Shown here in pieces: positions 9,611 to 19,412 of a DNA stretch of 64,000 nucleotides. A program made the position numbers and the translations under genes. Numbering within the stretch: the first letter of the stretch is position 1; each line of letters opens with the position of its first letter. The notes under the pieces were generated by a model. It was not told the origin of the DNA, made no database searches, and saw only the letters and a program-made list of their open reading frames with translations. This stretch comes from Streptomyces aidingensis (lineage in GTDB: Bacteria; Actinomycetota; Actinomycetes; Streptomycetales; Streptomycetaceae). Location: assembly GCF_900112355.1 (NCBI RefSeq), contig NZ_FOLM01000005.1, positions 297,834 through 361,833 on the forward strand. The letters are read 5' to 3'.

Positions 9611-9664
9611 ATCGCCCAGACCGCCCGGACCGCCCAGACCGCCCACACCGCCCGCGCCGCTCGG
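9611..9664 (+). repeat. 9-bp tandem repeat in the ftsI-murE gap
   Basis: Six imperfect 9-bp units of the type ACCGCCCAG (variants ACCGCCCGG, ACCGCCCAC, ACCGCCCGC, ATCGCCCAG, GCCGCTCGG) lie in the 143-bp gap between ftsI and murE. The gap otherwise holds a probable ribosome-binding site (AGGGAG, 9712-9717) before murE. Confidence 0.85.
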
Positions 9665-9724
9665 GCCCGGGCACCGCGCCTTCCGAGCAGAACCTTTGAG
9701 CAAGACGCACAGGGAGCACCATCA

Positions 9725-11524
9725 GTGACCACCACCACCGGGGGAGAGCACCCACCCGCCCCGAAGCGGTCCGCCTCGCTTCGCCCGGGCACCGCCGCGG
9801 CGGGTACGCTCACCGCCGTGCACCACGCGGACGACCGGCCCGATCGGGCAGCCGAGGACCAGAACCACCACCCCCGCGCGGCCCGGGGCACGCCGCCCCC
9901 GGCCGCCCCGCAGGGCCTGCGGGCGCTGCCCAGACCCGCCGATCCGGCGCCGGTGCCCCTGGCCGAGCTCGCCGGGCTGGCCGGTGCCGCGCCCGGCGGC
10001 CCGGCCGCCGCGGTCTCCGTCACCGGCATTACCCACGACTCCCGCGCGGTACACCCCGGTGACCTCTACGCCGCGCTGCCCGGCGCCCGTTTCCACGGCG
10101 CCGACTTCGCCGCCCAGGCCGCCGCCCGCGGCGCCGCCGCCGTGCTCACCGACCCGGCCGGCACCGAGCGTGCCGCCGCCGCCGGCCTGCCGGTGCTCAC
10201 CGTGGCCGAGCCGCGCCGCCGGATGGGCCACCTCGCCGCCCGCATCTACGGCGAGCCCGGCCGGGATCTGCTGCAGATCGGGATCACCGGCACCTCCGGC
10301 AAGACCACCACGGCCTATCTCGTCGAGGGCGGACTGCGCCGCTTCGTCAAGGAGGGCACCCGCACCGGGCTGATCGGCACCGTGGAGATGCGCATCGGGG
10401 ACGAGCGCATCAAGTCCGAACGCACCACCCCGGAGGCCACCGACCTCCAGGCGCTGTTCGCCGTGATGCGCCGGCGCGGGGTGTCCGCCGTGGCCATGGA
10501 GGTCTCCAGCCACGCCCTGGTGCTGGGCCGGGTGGACGGCTGCGTCTTCGACATCGCGGTCTTCACCAACCTCAGCCCGGAGCATCTCGACTTCCACCCC
10601 GACATGGAGGACTACTTCCGGGCCAAGGCGCAGCTCTTCACCCCGGAGCGGGCCGGCCACGGCGTGATCAACATCGACGACCCCTGGGGCCGCCGGCTGG
10701 CCGCCGAGACCCGGATCCCGGTCACCACCTACTCCGCCGAGGGCCATCCGGACGCCGACTGGCGGGCCGACGACGTGGACTCCGGCCCGCTGGGCTCCAC
10801 CTTCACCGTGACCGGCCCCGGCGGGGTGCTGGTGCGCGCCGCCGCCCCGCTGCCCGGCTCCTTCAACGTCTCCAACGCGCTGGCCGCGATCGCCGCGCTG
10901 GCCGTGGCCGGTGCCGCTCCGCAGACCGCCGCGGACGGCGTGGCCGCCGTGCCCGGCGTGCCCGGCCGCCTGGAGCGGGTGGACGCGGGCCAGCCGTACC
11001 TGGCCGTGGTGGACTACGCCCACAAGCCCGACGCCGTGGAGTCCGTGCTCCAGGCGCTGCGCCGGGTCACCAGCGGCCGGGTGCACGCCGTGCTCGGCTG
11101 CGGCGGCGACCGTGACCCGCACAAGCGCCCGGCCATGGGCGCCGCCCTGGCCCGGCTGGCCGACACCGCGGTGCTGACCTCCGACAACCCCCGCACCGAG
11201 GACCCGCTCGCCATCCTGGCCGCCATGCTGGCCGGCGCCGCGCAGGTGCCCGCCCACGAGCGCGGCACCGTGCTGCTGGAGGAGGACCGCGCCGCGGCCA
11301 TCGCCGCCGCGGTGGCCCGCGCCGAGCCCGGCGACGCCGTTCTGGTGGCCGGCAAGGGACACGAGCTCGGCCAGGACATCGCCGGTGTGATCCGGCCCTT
11401 CGACGACCGTCTGGAGCTGCGCGCCGCGATCGAGCGGGCGGGTCATGCCGCCGGCGGCTCCGCGGACCGGGCAGCAGCCCCACCCGCCCCCTTCACCACC
11501 GGGATGGACCAGGACAGCGAATGA
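9725..11524 (+). CDS. murE: UDP-MurNAc-tripeptide synthetase MurE
   Basis: GTG 9725 was chosen because AGGGAG precedes it and the product then begins VTTTTGGEH; this gives 599 aa. The first ~80 residues are a low-complexity extension longer than usual, so a later start such as GTG 9819 is possible. The ATP loop GITGTSGKTTTAYL (K193) and the diaminopimelate-selecting motif D487-N-P-R are present. It adds diaminopimelate (LL-DAP in streptomycetes) to UDP-MurNAc-L-Ala-D-Glu in the cytoplasm. Its stop overlaps the murF start by ATGA. Confidence 0.93.
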   Translation: MTTTTGGEHPPAPKRSASLRPGTAAAGTLTAVHHADDRPDRAAEDQNHHPRAARGTPPPAAPQGLRALPRPADPAPVPLAELAGLAGAAPGGPAAAVSVTGITHDSRAVHPGDLYAALPGARFHGADFAAQAAARGAAAVLTDPAGTERAAAAGLPVLTVAEPRRRMGHLAARIYGEPGRDLLQIGITGTSGKTTTAYLVEGGLRRFVKEGTRTGLIGTVEMRIGDERIKSERTTPEATDLQALFAVMRRRGVSAVAMEVSSHALVLGRVDGCVFDIAVFTNLSPEHLDFHPDMEDYFRAKAQLFTPERAGHGVINIDDPWGRRLAAETRIPVTTYSAEGHPDADWRADDVDSGPLGSTFTVTGPGGVLVRAAAPLPGSFNVSNALAAIAALAVAGAAPQTAADGVAAVPGVPGRLERVDAGQPYLAVVDYAHKPDAVESVLQALRRVTSGRVHAVLGCGGDRDPHKRPAMGAALARLADTAVLTSDNPRTEDPLAILAAMLAGAAQVPAHERGTVLLEEDRAAAIAAAVARAEPGDAVLVAGKGHELGQDIAGVIRPFDDRLELRAAIERAGHAAGGSADRAAAPPAPFTTGMDQDSE

Positions 11525-13023
11525 TCCCTCTCTCCGTCGCCGAGCTCGCCGCGATCGTCCGGGGCACGCTCCACGGCATACCGGAAAACGAACCACCCCC
11601 ACCGGACGGCGCTCCGCCCGCCCGCACCGGCCCGGCCGACAGCGGCGCGAGCGGTGCGGCCGGTATGCGGCCGGTCTCCGGGCCGGTGGTCACCGACTCC
11701 CGGCAGGCCGGGCCCGGCAGCCTCTTCGTCGCGTTCCGCGGCGAGCACGCGGACGGCCACGACTACGCCGGGCGGGCCGTCGCCGCCGGCGCGGTCGCGG
11801 TGCTCGCCACCCGCCCCGTCGGGGTGCCCGCGATCCTGGTGGAGGACGTCACCAGGGCGCTCGGCGACCTGGCCCGGTACACCGTGGAGAAGCTCGGCAC
11901 CACCGTGGTGGCCCTCACCGGCTCCTCCGGCAAGACCAGCACCAAGGACCTGATCGCCCAGCTCCTCCAGCGGCTCGGCCCCACCGTCTGGCCGCCCGGC
12001 TCCTTCAACAACGAGATCGGGCTGCCGCTCACCGCGCTGCGCGCCGACGAGGCCACCCGCCATCTGGTCCTGGAGATGGGCGCCCGCGGCATCGGCCACA
12101 TCCGCTACCTCACCTCCCTCACCCCGCCCCGGATCGGCGTGGTGCTCAACGTCGGCACCGCGCACATCGGTGAGTTCGGCGGCCGGGAGGCCATCGCCCG
12201 GGCCAAGGGCGAACTGGTCGAGGCGCTGCCCCCCGCCGAGCGGGGCGGCATCGCCGTGCTCAACGCCGACGACCCGCTGGTGCGCGCCATGGCGGCCCGC
12301 ACCGCCGCCCGCGTGGTGCTGTTCGGCGAGTCCCCCGAGGCCGCGATCCGCGCCGAGGACGTCCGTCTCACCGACGACGGCCGCCCCGCTTTCACGCTCA
12401 ACACCCCCTCCGGGCGCACCGGTGTGACCATGCGCCTGTACGGTGAGCACCACGTGTCGAACGCGCTCGCCGCGGCGGCGGTCGCCCACGAACTGGGCAT
12501 GTCCGCCGAAGCGATTGCCGAGGCACTGTCATCCGCGAGCTCGCTCTCCCGGTGGCGCATGGAGGTCACCGAACGAGCGGACGGCGTCACGATCGTCAAC
12601 GACGCCTACAACGCCAACCCCGACTCGGTCCGGGCTGCCCTGCGCGCCCTGGTCGCCATGGGCAAGGGCCGCCGTACCTGGGCGGTGCTCGGTGAGATGG
12701 CCGAACTGGGGGACGAGGCTTTCGCCGAGCACGACGCGGTCGGGCGCCTCGCCGTCCGGCTCAACGTCAGCAAGCTCGTGTCGGTGGGCGGCCGCCCCGC
12801 CGCCTGGATCGACATGGGCGCCAGGAACGAGGGTTCGTGGGGTGAGGAGTCGGTGCACGTGTCCGACGCTGCGGCGGCGATCGGCCTGCTGCGCGCTGAG
12901 CTGCGGCCGGGAGATGTGGTGTTGGTGAAGGCCAGCCGGGCGGCCGGCCTGGAGCAGGTCGCCCTGGCGCTGACCGGGGGTGTCCCCGACGGGACCGGCG
13001 AAGGCGGGGTCGCCGCCCGATGA
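11521..13023 (+). CDS. murF: UDP-MurNAc-tripeptide D-alanyl-D-alanine ligase MurF
   Basis: The product is 500 aa. It adds D-Ala-D-Ala to complete the cytoplasmic pentapeptide precursor. The Mur ligase ATP loop reads [14 protein letters not shown] (K138), followed by [13 protein letters not shown] and the substrate segment [16 protein letters not shown] in the C-terminal domain. An Ala/Pro/Gly-rich insertion lies at about residues 20-55. The start and stop overlap murE and mraY by 4 bp each, which indicates coupled translation. Confidence 0.95.
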   Translation: MIPLSVAELAAIVRGTLHGIPENEPPPPDGAPPARTGPADSGASGAAGMRPVSGPVVTDSRQAGPGSLFVAFRGEHADGHDYAGRAVAAGAVAVLATRPVGVPAILVEDVTRALGDLARYTVEKLGTTVVALTGSSGKTSTKDLIAQLLQRLGPTVWPPGSFNNEIGLPLTALRADEATRHLVLEMGARGIGHIRYLTSLTPPRIGVVLNVGTAHIGEFGGREAIARAKGELVEALPPAERGGIAVLNADDPLVRAMAARTAARVVLFGESPEAAIRAEDVRLTDDGRPAFTLNTPSGRTGVTMRLYGEHHVSNALAAAAVAHELGMSAEAIAEALSSASSLSRWRMEVTERADGVTIVNDAYNANPDSVRAALRALVAMGKGRRTWAVLGEMAELGDEAFAEHDAVGRLAVRLNVSKLVSVGGRPAAWIDMGARNEGSWGEESVHVSDAAAAIGLLRAELRPGDVVLVKASRAAGLEQVALALTGGVPDGTGEGGVAAR

Positions 13024-14084
13024 GGCAGATCCTGTTCTCCGGAAGCATCGCGCTGTTCCTGACGCTGATCGGCACCCCGCTGCTGATCAAGCTGCTCGCC
13101 CGCAAGGGGTACGGCCAGTTCATCCGGGACGACGGCCCCCGGGACCACCACAGCAAGCGCGGTACCCCCACCATGGGCGGTATCGCCTTCATCCTGGCCA
13201 CCCTGATCGCCTATCTGGTGACCAAGGTCATCAGCGGCAACAGCCCGACGCTCTCCGGCCTGCTGGTGCTGTCGCTCTTCGCCGGCATGGGCCTGGTCGG
13301 CTTCCTGGACGACTACATCAAGATCGTCAAGCAGCGCAGCCTGGGCCTGCGGGCCCGGGCCAAGATGCTCGGCCAGTTCGTGGTCGGCGTGACCTTCGCG
13401 ATCCTGGCGCTCAACTTCGAGGACGCCCGGGGCCTGACCCCGGCCTCCACCCAGCTCTCCTTCACCCAGGACTTCGGCTGGTCCATCGGCCCGGTGCTGT
13501 TCGTGGTGTGGGCGCTGTTCATGATCCTGGCCATGTCCAACGGTGTGAACCTCACCGACGGCCTGGACGGTCTGGCCACCGGCGCCTCGGTGATGGTCTT
13601 CGGCGCCTACGTCTTCATCGGGGTCTGGCAGTACGGCCAGACCTGCGCCAACGAGGCCACCGCCGGGGCCATGTGCTACGAGGTGCGCGATCCGCTGGAC
13701 CTGGCCATCGTGGCCGCCGCGCTGATGGGCGCCACCTTCGGCTTCCTGTGGTGGAACACCTCGCCCGCCAAGATCTTCATGGGGGACACCGGCTCGCTGG
13801 CCCTGGGCGGGGCGCTGGCCGGCCTGGCCATCCTGTCCCGCACCGAGCTGCTGCTCGCCATCCTCGGCGGCCTCTTCGTGCTGATCACCATGTCCGTGGT
13901 CATCCAGGTCGGCTCCTTCAAGCTGACCGGCCGCCGGGTGTTCAAGATGGCACCGCTCCAGCACCACTTCGAACTCAAGGGCTGGAGCGAAGTGCTGGTG
14001 GTGGTCCGGTTCTGGATCATCCAGGGCATCTGCGTGATCGTCGGCATCGGCATCTTCTACGGAAGCTGGGTGGCAGGCTTTTGA
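13020..14084 (+). CDS. mraY: Phospho-MurNAc-pentapeptide translocase MraY
   Basis: The product is 354 aa, a polytopic membrane enzyme. It transfers phospho-MurNAc-pentapeptide to undecaprenyl phosphate to make lipid I. Conserved cytoplasmic motifs are seen: [46 protein letters not shown] and [14 protein letters not shown], with the C-terminal [13 protein letters not shown]. It overlaps murF by ATGA, and murD starts inside its stop region. Confidence 0.97.
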   Translation: MRQILFSGSIALFLTLIGTPLLIKLLARKGYGQFIRDDGPRDHHSKRGTPTMGGIAFILATLIAYLVTKVISGNSPTLSGLLVLSLFAGMGLVGFLDDYIKIVKQRSLGLRARAKMLGQFVVGVTFAILALNFEDARGLTPASTQLSFTQDFGWSIGPVLFVVWALFMILAMSNGVNLTDGLDGLATGASVMVFGAYVFIGVWQYGQTCANEATAGAMCYEVRDPLDLAIVAAALMGATFGFLWWNTSPAKIFMGDTGSLALGGALAGLAILSRTELLLAILGGLFVLITMSVVIQVGSFKLTGRRVFKMAPLQHHFELKGWSEVLVVVRFWIIQGICVIVGIGIFYGSWVAGF

Positions 14085-15571
14085 GCGACGTCCGGTACCC
14101 CTCCCCGCAGCCGTCCCCCCGGTCCCCGCAGCCCCAGCCCCCGCCGGGCGCGGCCGGCTTCGCCGGGCGCCGGATCACCGTCGCCGGGCTGGGCGTCAGC
14201 GGCCTGAGCGCGGCCCGCGCACTGGCCGGGCTGGGCGCCGCGGTCACCGTGGTGGACGGCGGCGACGGCCCGGCGCAGCGGGAACGCGCAGGCCAGCTCG
14301 CCGCCGAGGGCATCGGCACCCGCCTCGGCGACGGCGACACCCTGCCGGCCGGCACCGAACTGGTCGTCACCTCGCCCGGCTGGCGGCCGGACAGCCCGCT
14401 GTTCGCGGCTGCCGCGGCGGCCGGGGCGGAGGTCATCGGCGATGTGGAAGTGGCCTGGCGGCTGCGCCGCCCGGGCCCGGACGGCCGCCCGGCCGCGCCC
14501 TGGCTGGCGGTCACCGGCACCAACGGCAAGACCACCACCACCGCCATGCTGGCCTCGATCCTGCGGGCCGCCGGGCTGCGCACCGCCGCCGTGGGCAACA
14601 TCGGCACCCCCATCGTCGATGTCGTCCTCGCCGAGGACCGGTACGACGTGCTGGCCGTGGAGCTCTCCAGCTTCCAGCTCCACTGGGCGCCCGGCCTGCG
14701 GGTGCACTCCGGCGCGGTGCTGAACCTCGCCCCGGACCACCTGGACTGGCACGGCTCCATGGCCGCCTACGCCGCCGACAAGGGCCGCGTCTACCACGGC
14801 AACCAGGTCGCCTGCGTGTACAACGCCGACGACCCGGTCACCGAGGAACTGGTCCGCGCCGCCGATGTCGAGGAGGGCTGCCGGGCCATCGGCTTCACCC
14901 TGTCCGCGCCCGGCCCCTCCGAGCTGGGCGTGGTGGAGGGCCTGCTGGTGGACCGGGCCTTCGTCCAGGACCGGCGGCGCACCGCCCGGGAACTGGCCGA
15001 GGTCTCCGACGTCCGCCCCGCCGCACCGCACAACATCGCCAATGCGCTGGCCGCCGCCGCGCTGGCCCGTGCGTACGGGGTCCCGCCCGCCGCGGTCCGG
15101 GACGGGCTGCGCGCCTTCCGCCCGGACGCGCACCGCATCGACCTGGTCGCCGAGGTGGCCGGGGTCTCCTATGTGGACGACTCCAAGGCCACCAACACCC
15201 ATGCCGCGCGCGCGTCCCTGGCCGCCTACGCCCCGGTGGTGTGGATCGCCGGCGGCCTGGCCAAGGGGGCGGTCTTCGACGAGCTCGTCCGGGAGTCCGC
15301 CGGCCGGCTGCGCGGCGCCGTACTGATCGGCAAGGACCGGCACCTGATCGCCGAGGCGCTGGCGCGACACGCCCCCGATGTGCCGGTGGCGGACCTGGAG
15401 CGGACCGACACTGGGGCGATGGCCGAGGCCGTGCGCGCCGCCGCCCGGCTGGCCGGGCCGGGCGACACCGTGCTGCTGGCCCCGGCCTGTGCCTCGATGG
15501 ACATGTTCACCGACTACAAGCAGCGCGGCGACGCCTTCGCCGCAGCCGTCCGCGAGCTGGCCACCGGCTAG
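14081..15571 (+). CDS. murD: UDP-MurNAc-L-alanine:D-glutamate ligase MurD
   Basis: TTG 14081 overlaps the mraY stop (TTGA) and is the only plausible start near the conserved N-terminus, giving 496 aa. It adds D-Glu to UDP-MurNAc-L-Ala. The N-terminal dinucleotide-like fold reads [18 protein letters not shown], the ATP loop is [14 protein letters not shown] (K150), and the C-terminal domain carries [13 protein letters not shown]. The Pro/Ser/Gln-rich first ~25 residues are probably disordered. The rare TTG start may keep translation low and coupled to mraY. Confidence 0.93.
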   Translation: MSDVRYPSPQPSPRSPQPQPPPGAAGFAGRRITVAGLGVSGLSAARALAGLGAAVTVVDGGDGPAQRERAGQLAAEGIGTRLGDGDTLPAGTELVVTSPGWRPDSPLFAAAAAAGAEVIGDVEVAWRLRRPGPDGRPAAPWLAVTGTNGKTTTTAMLASILRAAGLRTAAVGNIGTPIVDVVLAEDRYDVLAVELSSFQLHWAPGLRVHSGAVLNLAPDHLDWHGSMAAYAADKGRVYHGNQVACVYNADDPVTEELVRAADVEEGCRAIGFTLSAPGPSELGVVEGLLVDRAFVQDRRRTARELAEVSDVRPAAPHNIANALAAAALARAYGVPPAAVRDGLRAFRPDAHRIDLVAEVAGVSYVDDSKATNTHAARASLAAYAPVVWIAGGLAKGAVFDELVRESAGRLRGAVLIGKDRHLIAEALARHAPDVPVADLERTDTGAMAEAVRAAARLAGPGDTVLLAPACASMDMFTDYKQRGDAFAAAVRELATG

Positions 15572-15632
15572 GCTCTCCCCGGGCCCGGCACGGACACCAC
15601 CGCGCGCCGGGCCCGAGGAGGGGAACCAGACG

Positions 15633-17087
15633 ATGCACCCGCACAGGCCGCCGCTCGCCTTCCCGGCCGTCCCCGTCTTCGCCCCCGCGTCCGCCCCCGC
15701 CGGGGCCGGGGCGGTGCCGCGGTCGCCCCGGGCGCGCTCCCGGGCCGCCGCACCGGCCGGGGCCGCGCCGCGGCCGGCCCCCGCGCCCGGCGCCTCCCGC
15801 GCATCCCGTTCCCCGCGGCCGGACCGCCCCCCGCGGTCCCCGCGGTCCTGGCCGGCGCGGCTGCGGCGCGCCTGGGACCGCCCGCTGACGGCGTATTACG
15901 TGCTGCTCGGCACCGGTCTGCTGATCACCCTGCTCGGCCTGGTGATGGTGTTCTCCGCCTCCCAGATCCAGGCCCTGGCCGACGGCCTGCCCGCCACCTA
16001 CTACTTCCGCAAGCAGCTCGCCGCCGCCGCACTCGGCACCGTTCTGCTGCTGATCGCCTCCCGGATGCCGGTGAAGCTGCTGCGCGCGCTCACCTACCCC
16101 TTTCTGCTGGGCACCATCGTGCTGCTGGTGCTGGTCCAGGTGCCCGGCATCGGCGTCACCAGAAACGGCTCCACCAACTGGATCCCGCTGGCCGGTCCCT
16201 TCATGCTCCAGCCCAGCGAGTTCGGCAAGCTCGCCCTGGTGCTGTGGGGCGCCGACCTGCTGGCCCGCAAGGGCGAGCGGCGGCTGCTGGTCCAGTGGCG
16301 GCACCTGCTGATCCCGCTGGTCCCCGGCGGCCTGCTGATCTCCGGCCTGGTGCTGTTCGGCGGCGACCTGGGCACCGTGCTGATCCTGACCGCCGTCCTG
16401 TTCGGCCTGCTCTGGCTGGCCGGGGCGCCGCTGCGGCTGTTCGCCGGGGCCCTGGCGGTGGCCGGGACGCTGGTGGGAATGCTGATCGCCGCCGCGCCGC
16501 ACCGCATGGAACGCCTGGAGTGCGTGCTGGCCGAGCCCACCGCCGTGGACCAGTGCTGGCAGGCGCTGCACGGCCTCTACGCCTTCGCCTCCGGGGGCTG
16601 GTTCGGCTCCGGGCTCGGGGCGAGTGTGGAGAAATGGGGCGAACTGCCGGAACCCCACACGGACTTCATTTTCGCCATCGCCGGGGAGGAGCTGGGCCTG
16701 ACCGGGACGCTGTCGGTGCTCGGTCTCTTCGCGGCTCTAGGCTATGCGGGTATCCGCGTGGCCGGACGCACGGAGGATGCCTTCGTCAGGTATGCCGCGG
16801 GAGGGGTGACCACCTGGCTCATGGCCCAGGCGGTCATCAACATCGGCGCCGTTCTCGGACTGCTGCCGATCGCCGGAGTGCCCCTTCCGCTGTTCTCCTA
16901 CGGCGGCTCCGCCCTGCTGCCCACCATGTTCGCCGTGGGGCTGCTGATCGCGTTCGCGCGCAGCGACCCGGCGGCCCGTGCCGCCCTGGCCGCGCGGGGG
17001 CGGCCCGCCGGCGAGAAGAAGCCGGCCGGGCTCAGATGGATCACGATGCGACGGCGGGCCAAGCGACCGCCGTCCGGAGAGCGGTGA
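15633..17087 (+). CDS. ftsW: Lipid II glycosyltransferase / divisome protein FtsW
   Basis: ATG 15633 follows a strong GAGGAGGGG site and gives 484 aa. A long Ala/Pro/Arg-rich cytoplasmic N-terminus (about 75 residues) precedes some ten membrane helices of the SEDS family. Conserved parts include the pore-side segment QPSEFGKLALVLW, FGGDLGTVLIL, PEPHTDFIFAIAGEELG and the terminal GVPLPLFSYGGSALL. SEDS proteins polymerise glycan strands with a class B PBP, here FtsI. The 61-bp gap after murD breaks the run of overlaps. Confidence 0.95.
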   Translation: MHPHRPPLAFPAVPVFAPASAPAGAGAVPRSPRARSRAAAPAGAAPRPAPAPGASRASRSPRPDRPPRSPRSWPARLRRAWDRPLTAYYVLLGTGLLITLLGLVMVFSASQIQALADGLPATYYFRKQLAAAALGTVLLLIASRMPVKLLRALTYPFLLGTIVLLVLVQVPGIGVTRNGSTNWIPLAGPFMLQPSEFGKLALVLWGADLLARKGERRLLVQWRHLLIPLVPGGLLISGLVLFGGDLGTVLILTAVLFGLLWLAGAPLRLFAGALAVAGTLVGMLIAAAPHRMERLECVLAEPTAVDQCWQALHGLYAFASGGWFGSGLGASVEKWGELPEPHTDFIFAIAGEELGLTGTLSVLGLFAALGYAGIRVAGRTEDAFVRYAAGGVTTWLMAQAVINIGAVLGLLPIAGVPLPLFSYGGSALLPTMFAVGLLIAFARSDPAARAALAARGRPAGEKKPAGLRWITMRRRAKRPPSGER

Positions 17088-17093
17088 ATTTCG

Positions 17094-18185
17094 GTGCATG
17101 TCGTACTCGCCGGCGGGGGGACCGCCGGTCACATCGAGCCCGCGCTCGCCCTTGCGGACGCCCTGCGCAGGCAGGACCCGACCACCGGGATCACGGCGCT
17201 CGGCACGGAACGCGGGCTGGAGACCCGGCTGGTGCCGGAGCGCGGCTACCAACTCGCCCTGATCCCCGCGGTGCCGCTGCCCCGTAAGCCCACCCCCGAG
17301 CTGATCACCGTGCCGGGGCGGCTGCGCGGCACGGTCAAGGCCGCCGAGCAGGTGCTGGAGCGCGCCAAGGCCGACGCGCTGGTGGGCTTCGGCGGCTATG
17401 TGGCGCTGCCCGGCTATCTGGCCGCCAAGCGGCTGGGCGTCCCCATCGTGGTGCACGAGGCCAACGCCCGCCCCGGGCTGGCCAACCGGATCGGCGCCCG
17501 CTACACCCGTTTCGTGGGCGTGGCCACACCGGACAGCAAGCTCCGGCACGCCCGCTACCTCGGCATCCCGCTGCGCCGCAGCATCGCGTCGCTGGACCGG
17601 GCGGCCACCCGGGCCGAGGCGCGCGCCGCGTTCGGCCTGGACCCCGCCCTGCCCACGCTGCTGGTCTCCGGCGGCTCGCAGGGCGCCCGCCGGCTGAACG
17701 AGGTGGTCCAGTCCCTCGCCCCCACCCTGCAGCGTTCCGGCATCCAGATCCTGCACGCGGTCGGCCCCAGGAACGAGCTGCCGCCCACCGACAACATGCC
17801 GGGCATGCCGCCCTACCTGCCGGTTCCCTACCTGGACCGGATGGATCTCGCCTACGCCGCGGCGGACATGATGCTCTGCCGGGCCGGCGCCATGACCGTG
17901 GCGGAGCTCTCCGCGGTCGGCCTGCCCGCCGCCTATGTCCCGCTGCCGATCGGCAACGGCGAGCAGCGGCTCAACGCCCAGCCGGTGGTCCGGGCCGGCG
18001 GCGGACTGCTGGTGGACGACGCGGAACTGACGGGGCAGTGGCTGATGGAGAACGTGGTCCCGGTGCTGACCGATCCCGGCCGGCTGCTGGCCATGTCCCG
18101 CGCCGCCGCCGAGTTCGGCCGCCGCGACGCGGACGATCTGCTGGTCGCCATGGTGCACGAGGCCATCGCCGCCGCCCGTACCTGA
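17094..18185 (+). CDS. murG: Lipid II synthase MurG (UDP-GlcNAc transferase)
   Basis: GTG 17094, 6 nt after ftsW, gives 363 aa. MurG adds GlcNAc to lipid I on the inner face of the membrane. The N-terminal loop [20 protein letters not shown] and the C-terminal UDP-GlcNAc site ([38 protein letters not shown]) are present. A strong hairpin follows the gene. Confidence 0.96.
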   Translation: MHVVLAGGGTAGHIEPALALADALRRQDPTTGITALGTERGLETRLVPERGYQLALIPAVPLPRKPTPELITVPGRLRGTVKAAEQVLERAKADALVGFGGYVALPGYLAAKRLGVPIVVHEANARPGLANRIGARYTRFVGVATPDSKLRHARYLGIPLRRSIASLDRAATRAEARAAFGLDPALPTLLVSGGSQGARRLNEVVQSLAPTLQRSGIQILHAVGPRNELPPTDNMPGMPPYLPVPYLDRMDLAYAAADMMLCRAGAMTVAELSAVGLPAAYVPLPIGNGEQRLNAQPVVRAGGGLLVDDAELTGQWLMENVVPVLTDPGRLLAMSRAAAEFGRRDADDLLVAMVHEAIAAART

Positions 18186-18204
18186 CCCGCCCCGTGGCGC
18201 GGTG

Positions 18205-18249
18205 CCCCGGGAGCGGCTGCGCTCCCGGGGCCGGGCGGGGCAGTAGGGT
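18205..18249 (+). promoter_or_regulatory. Hairpin followed by a TAGGGT promoter element before ftsQ
   Basis: A perfect 11-bp stem (18205-18215 with 18220-18230, loop GCTG) stands directly after murG, followed by TAGGGT at 18244-18249, the typical streptomycete -10 sequence. No convincing -35 is visible. The layout suggests that read-through from murG is reduced and ftsQ receives its own promoter. Confidence 0.55.
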
Positions 18250-18310
18250 GGCCGCGACGTGCGGGACCGGCGTCGGCGGCCCGGGGACGAGCGGGAACGG
18301 GAAGGTGCGC

Positions 18311-19153
18311 GTGGACCACGTGGACCAGGAGCCGGGAGCGGTGCGCGCCCCCGAGGCGTTCGCCGGAACCGGAGCGGTGGACGACGACGCGGCCGGCGCG
18401 GCCGGCGGGGCCGCGCCGCCGCGCCGCCGCCGGCGGCTGTCCCGGCGCGGGCTGCTGCTGGTGACGGCCGTGCTGCTGGCCGCGCTCGGCGGCTTCGGGG
18501 GCTGGGCGCTGTACGCCTCCTCCTGGCTGCGCGTCGACCGGGTGACGGTGAGCTGGACCGGGGACGGCCCGCGGGCGCTGGCCGCGGACCGGATCGCCGA
18601 GGCCGCCGCCGTTCCGGTCGGCGAACCCATGGCCCGGCTGGACAAGGACGCGGTGCGTGACCGCCTGCTGGCGGCCCTGCCCCGGCTGAAGGACGCCGAG
18701 GTGGTGCGCTCCTGGCCCGACCGGGTGGTGGTCAAGGTGACCGAGCGGCAGGCCGTGGTGCTGAGGCCGGGCGGGGACGGCTTCACCGAGATCGATGTCG
18801 AAGGGGTCGCCTTCGGGGTGCTGCCGGAAGCCGTCCCGGGCGTGCCGCTGCTCTCGGTGGAGCTCGAACACAACGCCGGTGTGCGGCGGTTCGGCGAGGA
18901 CCGGATCGTGACCGAGGCGGTCGGCGTGGTGGCCGCGCTGCCGCCGGCCCTGCACCGCCGGACGGAAATGATCCGGGTCCGTTCCTATGACTCCCTCACC
19001 CTGGAGCTCACCGACGGCCGTACGGTGCGCTGGGGGAGTCCGGAACTGACCGGGGAGAAGGTCGCCGCGCTGACCGCGGTGATGAAGGCGGCCGACGGGG
19101 CACGGTACTTTGACGTCAGCGTTCCCAGCGCCCCCGCGGTGTTCGCGCCCTGA
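18311..19153 (+). CDS. ftsQ: Cell division protein FtsQ
   Basis: GTG 18311 has GGGAAGG five bases upstream and gives 280 aa; GTG 18305 is also in frame. A cytoplasmic tail (Ala/Asp-rich, then RRRRRLSRRG) precedes one membrane helix (LLLVTAVLLAALGGFGGWALY), a POTRA domain (WLRVDRVTVSWTGDGPRALAADRI) and the FtsQ C-terminal domain (ITVKVTERQAVVL-like VVVKVTERQAVVL). It recruits the FtsL-FtsB module to the septum. It lies between murG and ftsZ as in other streptomycetes. Confidence 0.92.
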   Translation: MDHVDQEPGAVRAPEAFAGTGAVDDDAAGAAGGAAPPRRRRRLSRRGLLLVTAVLLAALGGFGGWALYASSWLRVDRVTVSWTGDGPRALAADRIAEAAAVPVGEPMARLDKDAVRDRLLAALPRLKDAEVVRSWPDRVVVKVTERQAVVLRPGGDGFTEIDVEGVAFGVLPEAVPGVPLLSVELEHNAGVRRFGEDRIVTEAVGVVAALPPALHRRTEMIRVRSYDSLTLELTDGRTVRWGSPELTGEKVAALTAVMKAADGARYFDVSVPSAPAVFAP

Positions 19154-19164
19154 CGGCGTCCTGG

Positions 19165-19194
19165 TTGAGACACCCTCGCGCGATCACATAGGGT
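19165..19194 (+). promoter_or_regulatory. Predicted upstream ftsZ promoter
   Basis: TTGAGA (19165-19170) and TAGGGT (19189-19194) are spaced by 18 bp, a near-perfect match to the streptomycete housekeeping sigma pattern. It sits just after ftsQ, giving a leader of over 200 nt before ftsZ. Confidence 0.7.
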
Positions 19195-19225
19195 GAAAAG
19201 AAAAACGGGAGGCTCGGCGTGTTCA

Positions 19226-19255
19226 TTGAACGTGCTCGGCCTGTCGACTTAGTGT
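19226..19255 (+). promoter_or_regulatory. Predicted second ftsZ promoter
   Basis: TTGAAC (19226-19231) and TAGTGT (19250-19255) are spaced by 18 bp. Streptomycete ftsZ is known to have several promoters, one of them induced during sporulation septation; which of the two elements here has that role cannot be read from sequence. Confidence 0.6.
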
Positions 19256-19290
19256 CCGTTCCAAGGAATCCCGGGAACGGAAGCACAGGT

Positions 19291-19315
19291 AACCCTAAAC
19301 TTGGGCGTTAGGGTT
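19291..19315. promoter_or_regulatory. Inverted repeat upstream of ftsZ
   Basis: AACCCTAA (19291-19298) and TTAGGGTT (19308-19315) form perfect 8-bp arms around a 9-nt centre. The element is AT-richer than its surroundings and lies about 100 bp before the ftsZ start, downstream of both predicted promoters. It could be an operator, a third promoter region or a leader hairpin. Confidence 0.7.
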
Positions 19316-19412
19316 CGGGGTCGGCGTATCCCACCGTCCCAACGGCATCAGCCGGTGGTCTGCTCCGGGGCAGGCGGCACCGGCACGGAACTCGAGGCGA
19401 GAGGCCTTCGAC

